A DNA stretch of 64,000 nt from Actinopolyspora biskrensis (GCF_013408175.1 NZ_JACBYW010000001.1:1264707-1328706), one strand, 5' to 3'; positions 44,141 to 55,269 are shown, counted from the stretch's first letter. Notes: a model not told the origin generated them from the sequence alone. Numbers and translations: made by a program.

Positions 44141-45588
44141 GCCGCGTCCTCCTCCTCGGCGGGGAATGCACGTTCGTGGGAGTTCTCGGGAAGCGCCGCC
44201 GCGGACAGTGATTCGCACAGCCTGCGCACGCTGTCGGTGCAGCTTCCGCACCCCGTGGTGGCCCGGGTTGCGGCGGCCAGCGCGGGAACGTCCCCGGCAC
44301 CGGCGTGGAAAGCCGCGGTCAGCGTTGACTCGGAGACGTTGTTGCAGTGGCACAGCACCTTGTCGGTCACCGGCGGTCCTCCGGTCTCGGCCCGGCGTTC
44401 GAGTCCGAGCAGCAGCCCGAGCCGGTTCGACGGGACGGGGGCCCCGGTTTCGTGCAGCCGGGTCAGCTCGGCGCAGGCCTCCTCCAACCCGACCAGGGTC
44501 GCCGCGGCGAGCCGCTCACCGTGCAGGGCCAGCCGTGCGTAGCGGTGCCGCCCGCGATCGTTGAACGTCACGTGCTCGATGCCCGGAGTCCCGTCCGGAA
44601 GCAGCTCGGGAGGACCGAGGCAGGTCACCTCGAGTCCGCTTCCGCGTGCACGAGTGACCTCCACGTGGTGGTAGCCGCTGTCCGGGGCGGGGGCGAGGAT
44701 TCCGGCGAGCGCGTCGGCCTGGTTCCAGGTGGTGTCGAGCGTCCCGCGCCGCACCGCGGGGTGCCGGGCGCAGTCCCCGAGGGCGTACACGCGCGGATCG
44801 CTGGTGCGCAGCGATTCGTCCACCACGATCCCGCCCGCGGCGACGTCCAGCCCCGCGGCGGCGGCCAGTTCGGTGTTCGGCCGCGTGCCGGTGCAGAGCA
44901 GCAGCGCGTCGGTGCGGACCGGTTCGGTGCCCCGCAACGACAGCTTGCCGGACGACAGTTCCACGGGGATCTCACCCAGCCGGACCGTCACCCCGTTGGC
45001 GCGCAGTCGTGCGGCGACGATCTCGGCGGCGGCGGAGTCCAGCTCCCGGGGCATCAGGCGCGTCCCCCGGTGCACCAGGGTCACCTGATGCCCCGCGGCG
45101 GCCAGCGCGTGTGCGCTCTCCACGCCGAGCAAGCCGCCGCCGAGCACGGTGACGGCCGTGTCCGGTCCGAGCGCGGCGCGCAGCCCGAGGCAGTCGTGCG
45201 GGGAGCGCGGGGACCGCACCCGCTCGTCGAGGGCTCCGTCAGCTCGGCGCAGGCCGGCGAGGTCGGGGACGTGGCCGCTCCCGCCCGTGGCCAGCACCAA
45301 CCCGTCGTAGGGATGGTGGGCACCGTCCGCCGTGCGCACCAACCGGTTCTCCCGGTCGATGCTCGTGACGCGGGCGGGCCGGAGGCGAACGTCCTCGTCG
45401 TGCCCGGGAAGGGCCATCCACTCCAGGGGAAGTCCCGCGGTCATCGCCCTGGTGAACAGCGCGGGGTTGTACGGGCCTGCCTCCCGCGCGCCGAGCACGG
45501 TGATCCGGGCGGAACCGTCCCGCGCCCGCAGCCGTTCGGCCAGCCGGTGCCCCGCCGGACCGTGACCGATGATCACGACTCGGTTCAT
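44137..45588 (-). CDS. FAD-dependent reductase with BFD-like [2Fe-2S] domain, nitrate reductase partner
   Basis: A 483-residue pyridine-nucleotide:disulfide-type flavoprotein related to the first half of NirB. FAD motif IIGHGPAGHRLAERL, NAD motif VTVLGGGLLGVESAHAL, and a C-terminal bacterioferritin-associated-ferredoxin-like domain with CHCNNVSESTL and TTGCGSC. It likely passes electrons from NAD(P)H to the nitrate reductase encoded upstream, the role taken by NasB-type proteins in other assimilatory systems. It is overlapped by 4 bases on both sides, so the reductase chain is made together. Possibly derived by duplication from nirB. Confidence 0.85.
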   Translation of the reverse strand: MNRVVIIGHGPAGHRLAERLRARDGSARITVLGAREAGPYNPALFTRAMTAGLPLEWMALPGHDEDVRLRPARVTSIDRENRLVRTADGAHHPYDGLVLATGGSGHVPDLAGLRRADGALDERVRSPRSPHDCLGLRAALGPDTAVTVLGGGLLGVESAHALAAAGHQVTLVHRGTRLMPRELDSAAAEIVAARLRANGVTVRLGEIPVELSSGKLSLRGTEPVRTDALLLCTGTRPNTELAAAAGLDVAAGGIVVDESLRTSDPRVYALGDCARHPAVRRGTLDTTWNQADALAGILAPAPDSGYHHVEVTRARGSGLEVTCLGPPELLPDGTPGIEHVTFNDRGRHRYARLALHGERLAAATLVGLEEACAELTRLHETGAPVPSNRLGLLLGLERRAETGGPPVTDKVLCHCNNVSESTLTAAFHAGAGDVPALAAATRATTGCGSCTDSVRRLCESLSAAALPENSHERAFPAEEEDAA

Positions 45589-47669
45589 CCCTCGACCTCC
45601 TCGGCGGGGGAGAGGGCCACCGAGGCGACCTTGAACTCGGGGATGCCGCTGCGCGGGTCCACCACCGCACTGGTGAGCAGGTTCGCGCACCCCTGCTCGC
45701 CGTAGTGGATCGGCAGGAAAACGGTGTCCGGCCGGATCGAGCTGTCCACTACGGCCCTGACCACGGCCGTGCCGCGCTCCGAGCGCACCCTGGTGTGCTG
45801 GCCCTCGGCCACGCCCGCTCGCTGCGCGGTCTCCGGGTGCAGCCGCACGAACGACTCGGGGGATGCCTCGGCCAGCTCGGACACCCGCCGGGTCTGCACC
45901 CCGGTCTGGTACTGCTCCATGATCCTTCCCGTGGTCGCCACCAGCGGAAACTCCTCCTGCGGAGCGGTGGCCGGTTCCTTCCGGTCGACCGGGACGAAGC
46001 GGGCCCTGCCGTCCGGGTGGGCGAAGGCGTCCAGGAACAGGCGCGGAGTTCCCGGGTGCCGGGTGGCGCTCTCCGCGTCCGCGGGGCAGGGCCAGTGCAG
46101 GGCCTCACCCGCGTCGAGCCGGTCGTAGTCGATGCCCGAGTAGTCGGCGGTCCCCCCGGCCGAGGCGCGGGCCAGTTCGGCGAAGACGGTCGGCGCGTGC
46201 TCGGGGAACCGCTCCGGGGGCTGTCCGAGCCGGGTGGCGAGCCCGTGCAGCACCTCCAGATCGGACCGGGCCTCGCCCGGGGGCGTCGTCACCTTCCTGC
46301 GCCGGAGCACGCGCCCCTCCAGACTGGTCATGGTTCCCTCCTCCTCGGCCCACTGGGTGGTCGGCAGCACCACGTCGGCCGTGCGCACGGTTTCCGAAGG
46401 CAGGAAGTCGGCGGTCACCAGCAGGTCCAACCGGGACAGGGACTCGCGGGTGCTCGCCGCGTCGGGGGCGGACAGCACCGGGTTGGAACCGAAGACCAGC
46501 AGCGCCCGCAGACCGTCCGGCTGCGCCGCCGACTCGAGCAGCCGGGTGGCCGGAATCCCCGGTCCGGGCAGCTCCTCCGGGGAGATGCCCCACACCTCGG
46601 CGACCTCGGCCCGCGCCCGCGGGTCGGTGATGGACCGGTAACCGGGCAGCTGGTCGGCCTTCTGCCCGTGCTCACGTCCGCCCTGCCCGTTGCCCTGCCC
46701 GGTCAGGCAGCCGTACCCGTTTCCGGGAGTGCCGGGCAGACCGAGCGCCAGGGCGAGGTTGATGAAGCCGGACACGACGTCGGCCCCGTCCTCGTGCTGC
46801 TCCGCGCCGCGCCCGGTGAGCACGTAGCGGCGCCGCGCCCCGGCCAGCATCCGCACCGCCGCGCGCTGCGTCGCGGCGGGAACGCCCGTGACCTGCTCGA
46901 CCCGTTCGGGCCACCACGTCCCGGCCAGGGGCCACACCCGATCGAAACCGGTGGTGCGCCGGGCGACGTAGTCCGTGGCGCACCAGCCCTCGGTCACCAC
47001 CACGTGCAGCAGCCCGAGCGCCAGCACCAGGTCGGTGCCGGGCAGGGGGCGCAGGTGCAACGCGGCCTGCTCGGCCGTCGCGCTGCGCCGCGGGTCGATG
47101 ACCACGAGGTCGGCGTGCCGCAGGTGCTGCATCAGCGGCGGCATGGTCTCGGCCGGGTTCGCCCCGGCCAGCAGGACCACCTCGGCTTCGGCGAGGTCGG
47201 TGACGGGGAAGGGCAGGCCACGGTCCACCCCGAACGCGGCGTTGCCCGCTGTGGCCGCTGCCGCCATGCAGAACCTGCCGTTGTAGTCGATCCGGCTGGT
47301 GCCGAGGGCGACCCGGGCGAACTTCCCGAGCAGGTAGGCCTTCTCGTTGGTCAGACCGCCTCCGCCGAACACGCCCACGGCATCCGGCCCGTGCTCGGCG
47401 GTGATTCGATGCAGTTCCCCGGCCACCAGATCCAGGGCGTGGTTCCAGCCGACGGGCACGGGACGGCCCGCGGCGTTCCGCACCAGCGGTTCCCGCAGGC
47501 GCTCCCGGTCGCGCAGCACCTCGGGGGCCGTCCACCCCTTGCGGCACAGCCCGCCGCGGTTGACCGGGAAGTTCGAGGGCTCCACCGAGACGGTCCCGGT
47601 GTTGTCGGTCAGTGTCGTGCCGCACTGCAGCGCGCAGTACGGGCAGTGGCTCGCCACTCGGTTCTCCAC
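45585..47669 (-). CDS. assimilatory nitrate reductase, molybdopterin subunit
   Basis: A 694-residue molybdopterin oxidoreductase of the DMSO-reductase family. The N-terminal [4Fe-4S] site is CPYCALQCG with the fourth Cys in GGLCRKGW; the molybdopterin-binding regions and the terminal dinucleotide-binding domain (FPLVATTGRIMEQYQTGVQTRR by position) follow. A monomeric enzyme without Tat leader, next to NirB, is the assimilatory (Nas/NarB) pattern. GTG 47669 is preferred because GGGAGGGG lies about 6 bases upstream; an upstream GTG at 47705 lacks a suitable site. It needs bis-MGD cofactor, for which MobA is encoded 1.2 kb away. Confidence 0.9.
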   Translation of the reverse strand: MENRVASHCPYCALQCGTTLTDNTGTVSVEPSNFPVNRGGLCRKGWTAPEVLRDRERLREPLVRNAAGRPVPVGWNHALDLVAGELHRITAEHGPDAVGVFGGGGLTNEKAYLLGKFARVALGTSRIDYNGRFCMAAAATAGNAAFGVDRGLPFPVTDLAEAEVVLLAGANPAETMPPLMQHLRHADLVVIDPRRSATAEQAALHLRPLPGTDLVLALGLLHVVVTEGWCATDYVARRTTGFDRVWPLAGTWWPERVEQVTGVPAATQRAAVRMLAGARRRYVLTGRGAEQHEDGADVVSGFINLALALGLPGTPGNGYGCLTGQGNGQGGREHGQKADQLPGYRSITDPRARAEVAEVWGISPEELPGPGIPATRLLESAAQPDGLRALLVFGSNPVLSAPDAASTRESLSRLDLLVTADFLPSETVRTADVVLPTTQWAEEEGTMTSLEGRVLRRRKVTTPPGEARSDLEVLHGLATRLGQPPERFPEHAPTVFAELARASAGGTADYSGIDYDRLDAGEALHWPCPADAESATRHPGTPRLFLDAFAHPDGRARFVPVDRKEPATAPQEEFPLVATTGRIMEQYQTGVQTRRVSELAEASPESFVRLHPETAQRAGVAEGQHTRVRSERGTAVVRAVVDSSIRPDTVFLPIHYGEQGCANLLTSAVVDPRSGIPEFKVASVALSPAEEVEG

Positions 47670-47952
47670 CGTCGGGCCCCTCCCGGGTCTTTCCGCAGCC
47701 GACACTTCCGCACGGCGGGCTCCTCCCGCCCGCAGGCGGTTTCGCCTTCCGGAGCTCGTTTCCGAGCGGATTCGGGGACGAAATCTAGTGGCGCGGTGTT
47801 TCCCGGGAGGGGGCGTCGTGTTGCGGCGGGGAAAAGAACCGTTAACCCGAACTCACGGGCTCCGAAAACCCCGTGCGGAGAAACGAGGGGTCCCGGGGCC
47901 TCGCGGCTTCACCGACGCCCTGCACCGCGGCTTCGGCGAGCGACGTGCGACC
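47670..47952. promoter_or_regulatory. divergent control region of the nitrate operon
   Basis: Gap between the leftward nitrate operon and the rightward sirtuin gene, so it should hold both promoters. An AT-richer part around 47828-47880 contains GTTAAC (47840-47845) and GAAAAC (47866-47871), loosely like half-sites of a GlnR box, but the spacing does not fit the known consensus well. Promoter elements are otherwise unclear. Confidence 0.3.
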
Positions 47953-48789
47953 GTGGTGGACGTGGTCGAACAGGGCGAGGACAGCGCCGCGCAGTGGCGA
48001 CGGGCCTGTGAACTGGTCGCCGCCGCGCGCCGGATCACGGTACTGACCGGTGCGGGGATCTCCACCGGGGCCGGGATTCCCGACTTCCGGGGACCGAACG
48101 GGGTCTGGACCCGCGACCCGCGGGCACAGCGGCTCAGCGACATCGACAGTTACGTGGCCGACCCGCAGGTGCGGCGACTGGCCTGGCAGAGCCGCGCCGA
48201 GCATCCCGCCTGGGACGCCGTTCCCGGTCCGGCCCACCGTGCTTTCGTCGACCTCGCGGCCTCGGGAAGGCTGCGTGCCGTGCTGACCCAGAACATCGAC
48301 GAGCTGCACCAGCGGGCGGGTCTCGATCCCTCCTACGTGCTCGAGCTGCACGGATCGATGTTCGGCACGGTGTGCCTGTCCTGCTCGGCGGGCGGCACCA
48401 TGCGCGCGGCCCTGGAGCGGGTGGCGGCGGGGGAGCAGGACCCCCACTGCACGGAGTGCGGGGGGATCCTCAAGTCCGCCACCGTCTCGTTCGGGCAGGC
48501 GCTGGACCCCGAAGTGGTCCGGGAGAGCCAGCGGGCGGCGATGGACTGCGATCTGTTCCTGGCCGTGGGGACCTCGCTGGGCGTGCACCCGGCGGCTGGA
48601 TTCACCGATCTCGCCGCCCGCGCGGGCACGGGCCTGGTGATCTGCAACGGCGAGCCGACCCCGTACGACGGGCAGGCCGAGGCCGTGCTCCGGGGGAATC
48701 TCGACGAACTGCTGCCCGACCTGCTGTCCGTGCCTCCCGACGAGAACCGGCCTCCGCTCCGCACCTGGGCGGATCCGCGCACCTGGTGA
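47953..48789 (+). CDS. cobB: Sir2-family NAD-dependent protein deacylase
   Basis: A 278-residue sirtuin. NAD-binding motif TGAGISTGAGIPDFRG, catalytic QNIDELHQRAG and HGSMFG, and a structural zinc site CLSC...CTEC are intact. It removes acetyl or related acyl groups from lysines and yields O-acetyl-ADP-ribose. The start among GTG 47953, 47956 and 47962 is uncertain, none with a strong ribosome site. Next to nitrate genes on the opposite strand; MobA follows on the same strand at 77 bases. Confidence 0.9.
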   Translation: MVDVVEQGEDSAAQWRRACELVAAARRITVLTGAGISTGAGIPDFRGPNGVWTRDPRAQRLSDIDSYVADPQVRRLAWQSRAEHPAWDAVPGPAHRAFVDLAASGRLRAVLTQNIDELHQRAGLDPSYVLELHGSMFGTVCLSCSAGGTMRAALERVAAGEQDPHCTECGGILKSATVSFGQALDPEVVRESQRAAMDCDLFLAVGTSLGVHPAAGFTDLAARAGTGLVICNGEPTPYDGQAEAVLRGNLDELLPDLLSVPPDENRPPLRTWADPRTW

Positions 48790-48866
48790 AGCGAGGAGCA
48801 CGGTCTCCGATCACCTGCTCGCCCGGCGCCGCTCCGGTGGCGGAGCACGGCGCGTAACGTGAGATC

Positions 48867-49454
48867 ATGACCTCGCTGACGAGCGGCTTGGCCGGGATCG
48901 TGCTGGCAGGCGGGCACGGAACCAGGCTCGGGGGCAGGGACAAGCCCGCCATCACCCTGGCGGGGCGTTCGCTGCTGGACCGCACGCTCGACGCCGCCGC
49001 GGACGCGGACCCGCTGATCGTCGTCGGCCCGTCCAGGCCGATTTCCCGGAAGGTCCGCTGGACCCTCGAGGAACCCGCGGGGGGAGGGCCGGTCGCGGCG
49101 CTGGCCGCCGGGTTGGAGTCGTTGACGGAGCAGGCGGAGCTGGTCGCCGTGTTGGCGGCGGACCACCCGTGGTTGACCGGTGCCACCCTGCGGAGGCTGG
49201 TGCGCCGGTTGCGCGCGGACGGGAACGCAGGGGGAGCGGTGCTCGTCGACGGCGCGGGCAGGCCGCAGTGGCTGCTGGGGGTGTGGGTGACCGATGTGCT
49301 GCGACGGGCCGTTCCCCGTGACGCCGCGGGCCGTGCGCTCGGCGGGGTGCTGGACCGGGCGGAGCCGTTGCGCGTGCCCGCCGCGGCCGCCGAGACCTCG
49401 GACGTCGACACCCCCGAGGAGCTGAACCGGGCACTGCGGGACTTCGAGGGGTGA
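48867..49454 (+). CDS. mobA: molybdenum cofactor guanylyltransferase
   Basis: A 195-residue MobA-type nucleotidyltransferase. The N-terminal motif IVLAGGHGTRLGGRDKP is the GTP-binding loop (usual form LAGGxSxRMGxDK) and AADHPW stands at the metal-binding Asp position. It attaches GMP to molybdopterin, giving the MGD/bis-MGD form needed by the nitrate reductase upstream (but not by the PaoABC-type enzyme at 20 kb, which typically uses a cytosine variant or unmodified form). Small insertions near the end (AAAAETSDVDTPEEL) carry the conserved terminal motif. Last ordinary gene before the disturbed island. Confidence 0.85.
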   Translation: MTSLTSGLAGIVLAGGHGTRLGGRDKPAITLAGRSLLDRTLDAAADADPLIVVGPSRPISRKVRWTLEEPAGGGPVAALAAGLESLTEQAELVAVLAADHPWLTGATLRRLVRRLRADGNAGGAVLVDGAGRPQWLLGVWVTDVLRRAVPRDAAGRALGGVLDRAEPLRVPAAAAETSDVDTPEELNRALRDFEG

Positions 49455-49610
49455 GTCGCCGCGGGGCGCGTTCCGCTCGGGGACCGGGGCGTTGTCCACG
49501 CTGAAGGTGGGACACCGCAGCGTGGCGTCCCTCCGTGCGGGGGACGTGGCAGGCTGAGCGGATCCCCGGAGCACTGGAGTCCGTCCCCGTCGGTTGGTGC
49601 TGTTCCGTCG

Positions 49611-49656
49611 GCTTCTGCTGTTATTTGGGCATCTGCAGTTTCAGTGTTGATCGAAA
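49611..49656 (+). repeat. AT-rich repeat, copy A
   Basis: First of three dispersed copies of an unrecognised ~45-base sequence beginning GCTTCTG and with the core GTTATTT(G)GGCATCT...TTTCAGTGTTGAT.GAAA. The core is 49620-49656. Against copy C, 32 of 36 aligned positions agree, with one 1-base gap. It cuts the YCII pseudogene at its 3' end. Confidence 0.7.
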
Positions 49657-49661
49657 TTAAA

Positions 49662-49874
49662 TCAACCAACACCGCCATGCCACGCGAACGTGCCCTCCTG
49701 GACCAAGCATGGACGTTTACGAACTCGCCCATCCGTCCTTTCCAGGCGTGCGGCGAAGTCGCGCATGAACTGCATGTGCGCGTCGACCTCCTCCGGCCTC
49801 CACCGGTCCGTCGGCTCCTGTCCGGCTGCGGGGCGGGAATCACCTCGGTAATGCTTCAGTAGCAGGTACTTCGC
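49662..49874 (-). pseudogene. start-less, truncated YCII-family gene
   Basis: Reading leftward from 49871, the frame KYLLLKHYRGDSRPAAG, then DRWRPEEVDAHMQFMRDF, is the N-terminal half of a YCII-related (DGPF) protein, which normally starts MKYLLLKHY. The start codon is absent: the codon before Lys is GCG, although AAGGAG sits at the right distance upstream. The reading frame ends at TGA where copy A of the AT-rich repeat begins, after about 70 residues; family proteins are about 100-130. So both ends are damaged and it is probably inactive. Confidence 0.75.
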
Positions 49875-50112
49875 AGCGGTTCTCCTTGATCATCGAGTGG
49901 GCGGCCGTGGCCGCTGGTGTCCGGCGGGGCCGGAGTCCGCGGGACATCCTCGACATTCGGAAGTGCGCGGAGCTTCATGCGCATAGGGCGCATGCCCGCT
50001 TCTCGGTGTGGACGCCGTTCGCTTCTGTAGTTATTTTTATATCTGTGTTTTCAGCGTTTAATGAAATCAATCTCCACAGCAGACAACTCGCAAGCACAGC
50101 ACCGAACCGAAA
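49875..50112. other. non-coding remnant region of the island
   Basis: Stretch between the YCII pseudogene and the UvrA-like gene. It contains repeat copy B near its right end. No intact gene or recognisable gene fragment was found otherwise. Confidence 0.4.
50021..50066 (+). repeat. AT-rich repeat, copy B
   Basis: Second copy in the same orientation as A and C: GCTTCTGTAG then GTTATTTTTATATCT and TTTTCAGCGTT up to GAAA (core 50030-50066). More diverged than A and C from each other. It lies about 50 bases beyond the stop codon of the UvrA-like gene. Confidence 0.6.
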
Positions 50113-52479
<2,367 letters not shown>

Positions 52480-52759
52480 CGTGTCTCCATCCGTCGCGCT
52501 GGATCGCGTTCGTGGTCTCCGTCGGCTGAGCGTACGGCCGGCCCCTGACAAGCGGCTGAACAGCTGTCGCTGTCCCGTCGCGGGGGAGTGGGGTGGGTGC
52601 GCGCTGCTGGTACTCACTGGTGTTCGTGCCGGATCAGGGTCCCTCGTCCGGGAGGCGGCTGCTTGGCCTGTACTCCTGAAGCTGTCCTGAGAGGCAGAGT
52701 AGGTCGGCGGGTCAGTCGGTGAGGAGTGCGGCGTCGAGGGCGTGAGCGCGGCCGGTGGG
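52480..52759. other. upstream region of the UvrA-like gene
   Basis: About 280 bases with no gene. It should hold the UvrA-like promoter. An adjacent recombinase fragment begins at its right edge. Confidence 0.4.
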
Positions 52760-52861
52760 TCATCGGGCCTTGGCTGAGGTCTGGTCCCGTTGCAGGGTGC
52801 GGTAGACCGTGGTGCGGGAGACGGTGAAGACCTCGGTTGGCCTTGGTGAGAGGCGAGAGAG
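52760..52861 (-). pseudogene. C-terminal fragment of a serine resolvase/invertase
   Basis: The frame ending at 52760 contains FTVSRTTVYRTLQRD, the helix-turn-helix that ends Tn3-type resolvases and Hin-like invertases (usual form G-V-S-R-x-T-x-Y-R). The catalytic serine domain is missing, so this is a decayed remnant, probably tnpR of the transposon whose transposase tail lies at 53.6-53.9 kb. Confidence 0.6.
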
Positions 52862-52928
52862 TCGCTGTCCAGCTAACCCGCATCGGCGAACAGGCGCTTT
52901 TGTCGGTGGGAGCTGATTACCTAGCCGA

Positions 52929-53468
52929 ATGTTCGAAACTCCCGACGAGCTCCACAGCCTCCAAGTCCTGCTCGACACGTCTTGGGCTGACTCCAGCAGC
53001 CACCTCAAGTCGATCATCCGGCCAGGTGAAAGCACCTTGGACGCCGAGCAGGTCGTCCGAGTCTGCCAAGGCATGTGCACCCTGGCCATCGCCACGGTCA
53101 CCCGGCGCGGCGAGCCACGCATCAGCGGCGCCGACGGGCACCTCCTGCACGGCCGTTGGATCGTCGGCACCCACCGTCAGGCCGCTAAAGCCCGTCATCT
53201 CGCGGCGAGGCCCGGCATCAGCGCGACCTTCATGCGCGGCGAGCAGCTCGGCATCTTCACGCATGGACACGCCGTTCCGCTGAACCCCGAGGGGACGAGC
53301 AGCGACCCGACTTGGCCGACAATCCGCGACTACCTCGTCAACCACTACGACGGCGATGGCGACGATCCGTTCTGGGACGAGAACGTGTGGTATCGCATCG
53401 ACCCCAGCTGGATGGTCGCCTACAGCGCCGACCCCGTCGGGCTGCTCGACCAACAACCGTCAGTCTGA
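52929..53468 (+). CDS. pyridoxamine-5'-phosphate-oxidase-like flavoprotein
   Basis: A 179-residue PNPOx-like split-barrel protein. Typical strands occur at GMCTLAIATVTRRGEPRISGADG and HGRWIVGTHRQAAKARHLAARPGISATFM (by position). Such proteins bind FMN, F420 or heme; which one is not evident, and the real PdxH motifs are absent. ATG 52929 has only a weak GGGAG 15 bases upstream, so expression level is uncertain. It is embedded between the resolvase fragment and the transposase fragment, apparently a passenger gene of the island. Confidence 0.78.
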   Translation: MFETPDELHSLQVLLDTSWADSSSHLKSIIRPGESTLDAEQVVRVCQGMCTLAIATVTRRGEPRISGADGHLLHGRWIVGTHRQAAKARHLAARPGISATFMRGEQLGIFTHGHAVPLNPEGTSSDPTWPTIRDYLVNHYDGDGDDPFWDENVWYRIDPSWMVAYSADPVGLLDQQPSV

Positions 53469-53505
53469 AGAGAGCTCGAGCGGGTCCACCTCAGGCCGTC
53501 ACTCC

Positions 53506-53543
53506 GGGGTCAGTCGAGGTTGACATCTTCACGTCCAGAAGTT
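53506..53543 (-). repeat. candidate terminal inverted repeat of a Tn3-family transposon
   Basis: GGGGTCAGTCGAGGTTGACAT begins here by its GGGG end, as expected for a Tn3-family terminal repeat of about 38 bases, and it lies 100 bases beyond the 3' end of the transposase remnant, where the right end should be. The opposite end was not found in the window, so the call is tentative. Confidence 0.35.
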
Positions 53544-53643
53544 GACAGCGCGATCCATGTCGGTCACGCCGATCGCGGGAAACCCGAGCCTGAGCACAAG
53601 GTAAGGCTACGACGGTGCAGCTCGGGTCTCGCAAACCGATCCC

Positions 53644-53910
53644 TCAGCGGGACGGGAGCGGGAGGTCGAGGCGTGTGGTCATGTCCAGGCGGAAGCGCCC
53701 GTAGGGGTTGATGTTGGACCAGAACAGCGGGCTCAGCGCCCGGCGTTCGTGAGGGCCGAGGAGTTCGTCCCAGCCGGGGGCTGTCGAGGACGTTTTGCAG
53801 CAGCAGGGTGTTGACGTGCACCAATGCCGACTGGAGTAGGTGCAAGGCGAGCATGGAGACTTCGGCGGACTCGCGGTCGGGGCCGGTGAGCTCGCTTCGG
53901 GACAGCTTCA
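53644..53910 (-). pseudogene. Tn3-family transposase C-terminal remnant, frameshifted
   Basis: Two adjoining frames together give the end of a Tn3 transposase: first DRESAEVSMLALHLLQSALV then HVNTLLLQNVLD, and after a one-base shift near 53775-53785, WDELLGPHERRALSPLFWSN, INPYGRFRLDM and a final LDLPLPSR stop at 53644. Only the last ~85 residues of a ~950-1000-residue protein remain, and the 5' boundary coincides with repeat copy C. Not functional. Confidence 0.75.
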
Positions 53911-53948
53911 GGGTTATTTGGCATCTATATTTTCAGTGTTGATAGAAA
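53905..53948 (+). repeat. AT-rich repeat, copy C
   Basis: Third copy, core 53913-53948, with GCTTC at 53905-53909. The transposase remnant begins exactly at this repeat. The region 53949-54114 to its right has no gene and carries the promoter of the MoxR operon. Confidence 0.7.
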
Positions 53949-54114
53949 CAAACTTCACAAAAGTCACACCAACAGCAAGCTCCAATAAACGAATACGCTG
54001 CCCCGAAGCGTGATCAGTACAGCTACGTGCCACTATCGGCAGCAACGGCGGCGATCACTCCGTGGTGGGATCCGCGCACGACAGGGGCGTCGATATTCGG
54101 TTGGAGGTTTCCCA

Positions 54115-55269
54115 GTGACCGATCCGGGTCAGGGTGGTAACGACAGTGCCGCGGGGGCGGGGACGGCCGGGTCGGCCCACTCGGCGGATCACGTCAACAC
54201 GCCCGCCAGGGACGCGCAGCTTCTCGAACGCACCGTGTTCGAGGTGAAGCGCGTGATCGTCGGACAGGACCGGCTGGTGGAGCGTGTGCTGGTCGGCCTG
54301 CTGGCCGGTGGGCACATCCTGCTGGAGGGCATCCCCGGTGTGGCGAAGACCCTGGCGGTGGAAACCTTCTCCTCGGTTGTGGGGGGCAGTTTCTCGCGGC
54401 TGCAGTTCACTCCCGACCTGGTCCCGGCCGATCTGCTCGGTACGCGTATCTATCGTCAGGGCAGCGAGCAGTTCGACGTCGAGCTGGGGCCCGTGATGGC
54501 CAACTTCGTGCTCGCGGACGAGATCAACCGTGCCCCGGCCAAGGTGCAGTCCGCGCTGCTGGAGGTCATGGCCGAGCAGCACGTCTCGTTGGCCGGCAAC
54601 AGCTATCCCACCCCTCGGCCCTTCCAGGTGCTGGCGACCCAGAACCCGATCGAGAACGAGGGTGTCTACCCGCTCCCGGAAGCCCAGCGCGACCGCTTCC
54701 TGTTCAAGCTGTTGGTCGAGTACCCGACGGCCGAGGAGGAACGCGAGATCGTCTACCGGATGGGTGTGCGCCCGCCGGAGCCGCAGACCGTGCTCGACCC
54801 GGAGGAACTGCTCCGGCTGCAACAGGTCGCCTCCAACGTGTTCGTGCACCACGCGCTGGTCGACTACGTCGTGCGTCTGGTGCTTGCCACCCGTTCCCCC
54901 AACGAGCACAACCTCTCCGACATCGCGGGCTGGGTCTCCTACGGGGCTTCCCCCCGCGCCACGCTCGGCGTCGTCGGGGCGGCCCGGGCCCTGGCGTTGC
55001 TGCGTGGGCGTGACTACGTGCTGCCGCAGGACGTGGTCGACGTGGTTCCGGACGTTTTCCGGCACCGGATCGTGCTGTCCTACGACGCGGTCGCCGACGG
55101 GGTGCCCGTCGATCACGTGGTCAACAGGGTGCTGCAAACGGTGCCGCTTCCGCAGGTGTCGGCGCGACCGCAGTCCCCCGCCCCGCAGTACGGTGCCGCG
55201 CAGCAGGGCGGCGCCCCCGTGGGCAGCGTGAACTACGGTCAGCCGTCCACCGGCGTCAGCAATCAGTGA
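54115..55269 (+). CDS. MoxR-family AAA+ ATPase
   Basis: A 384-residue MoxR ATPase, a chaperone-like motor for assembling or activating partner complexes. Walker A EGIPGVAKTLA, Walker B LADEINRAPAKVQSALLE, sensor and arginine-finger regions (NPIENEGVYPLPEAQRDRFLF) and a helical lid are complete. The C-terminal ~45 residues are a Gln/Pro/Gly-rich disordered tail. GTG 54115 has GGAGG 7 bases upstream. It leads a MoxR-DUF58-VWA operon, the standard context for this family, and overlaps or nearly abuts the DUF58 gene. Confidence 0.92.
   Translation: MTDPGQGGNDSAAGAGTAGSAHSADHVNTPARDAQLLERTVFEVKRVIVGQDRLVERVLVGLLAGGHILLEGIPGVAKTLAVETFSSVVGGSFSRLQFTPDLVPADLLGTRIYRQGSEQFDVELGPVMANFVLADEINRAPAKVQSALLEVMAEQHVSLAGNSYPTPRPFQVLATQNPIENEGVYPLPEAQRDRFLFKLLVEYPTAEEEREIVYRMGVRPPEPQTVLDPEELLRLQQVASNVFVHHALVDYVVRLVLATRSPNEHNLSDIAGWVSYGASPRATLGVVGAARALALLRGRDYVLPQDVVDVVPDVFRHRIVLSYDAVADGVPVDHVVNRVLQTVPLPQVSARPQSPAPQYGAAQQGGAPVGSVNYGQPSTGVSNQ

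Noticed and set aside
47830..47880. Possible GlnR box upstream of the nitrate operon
   Set aside because: Only loose half-sites with wrong spacing; kept as a low-confidence note within the control region.
49644..49862. A 72-residue plus-strand frame in the island
   Set aside because: It is the antisense of the YCII pseudogene, which has recognisable motifs on the minus strand.
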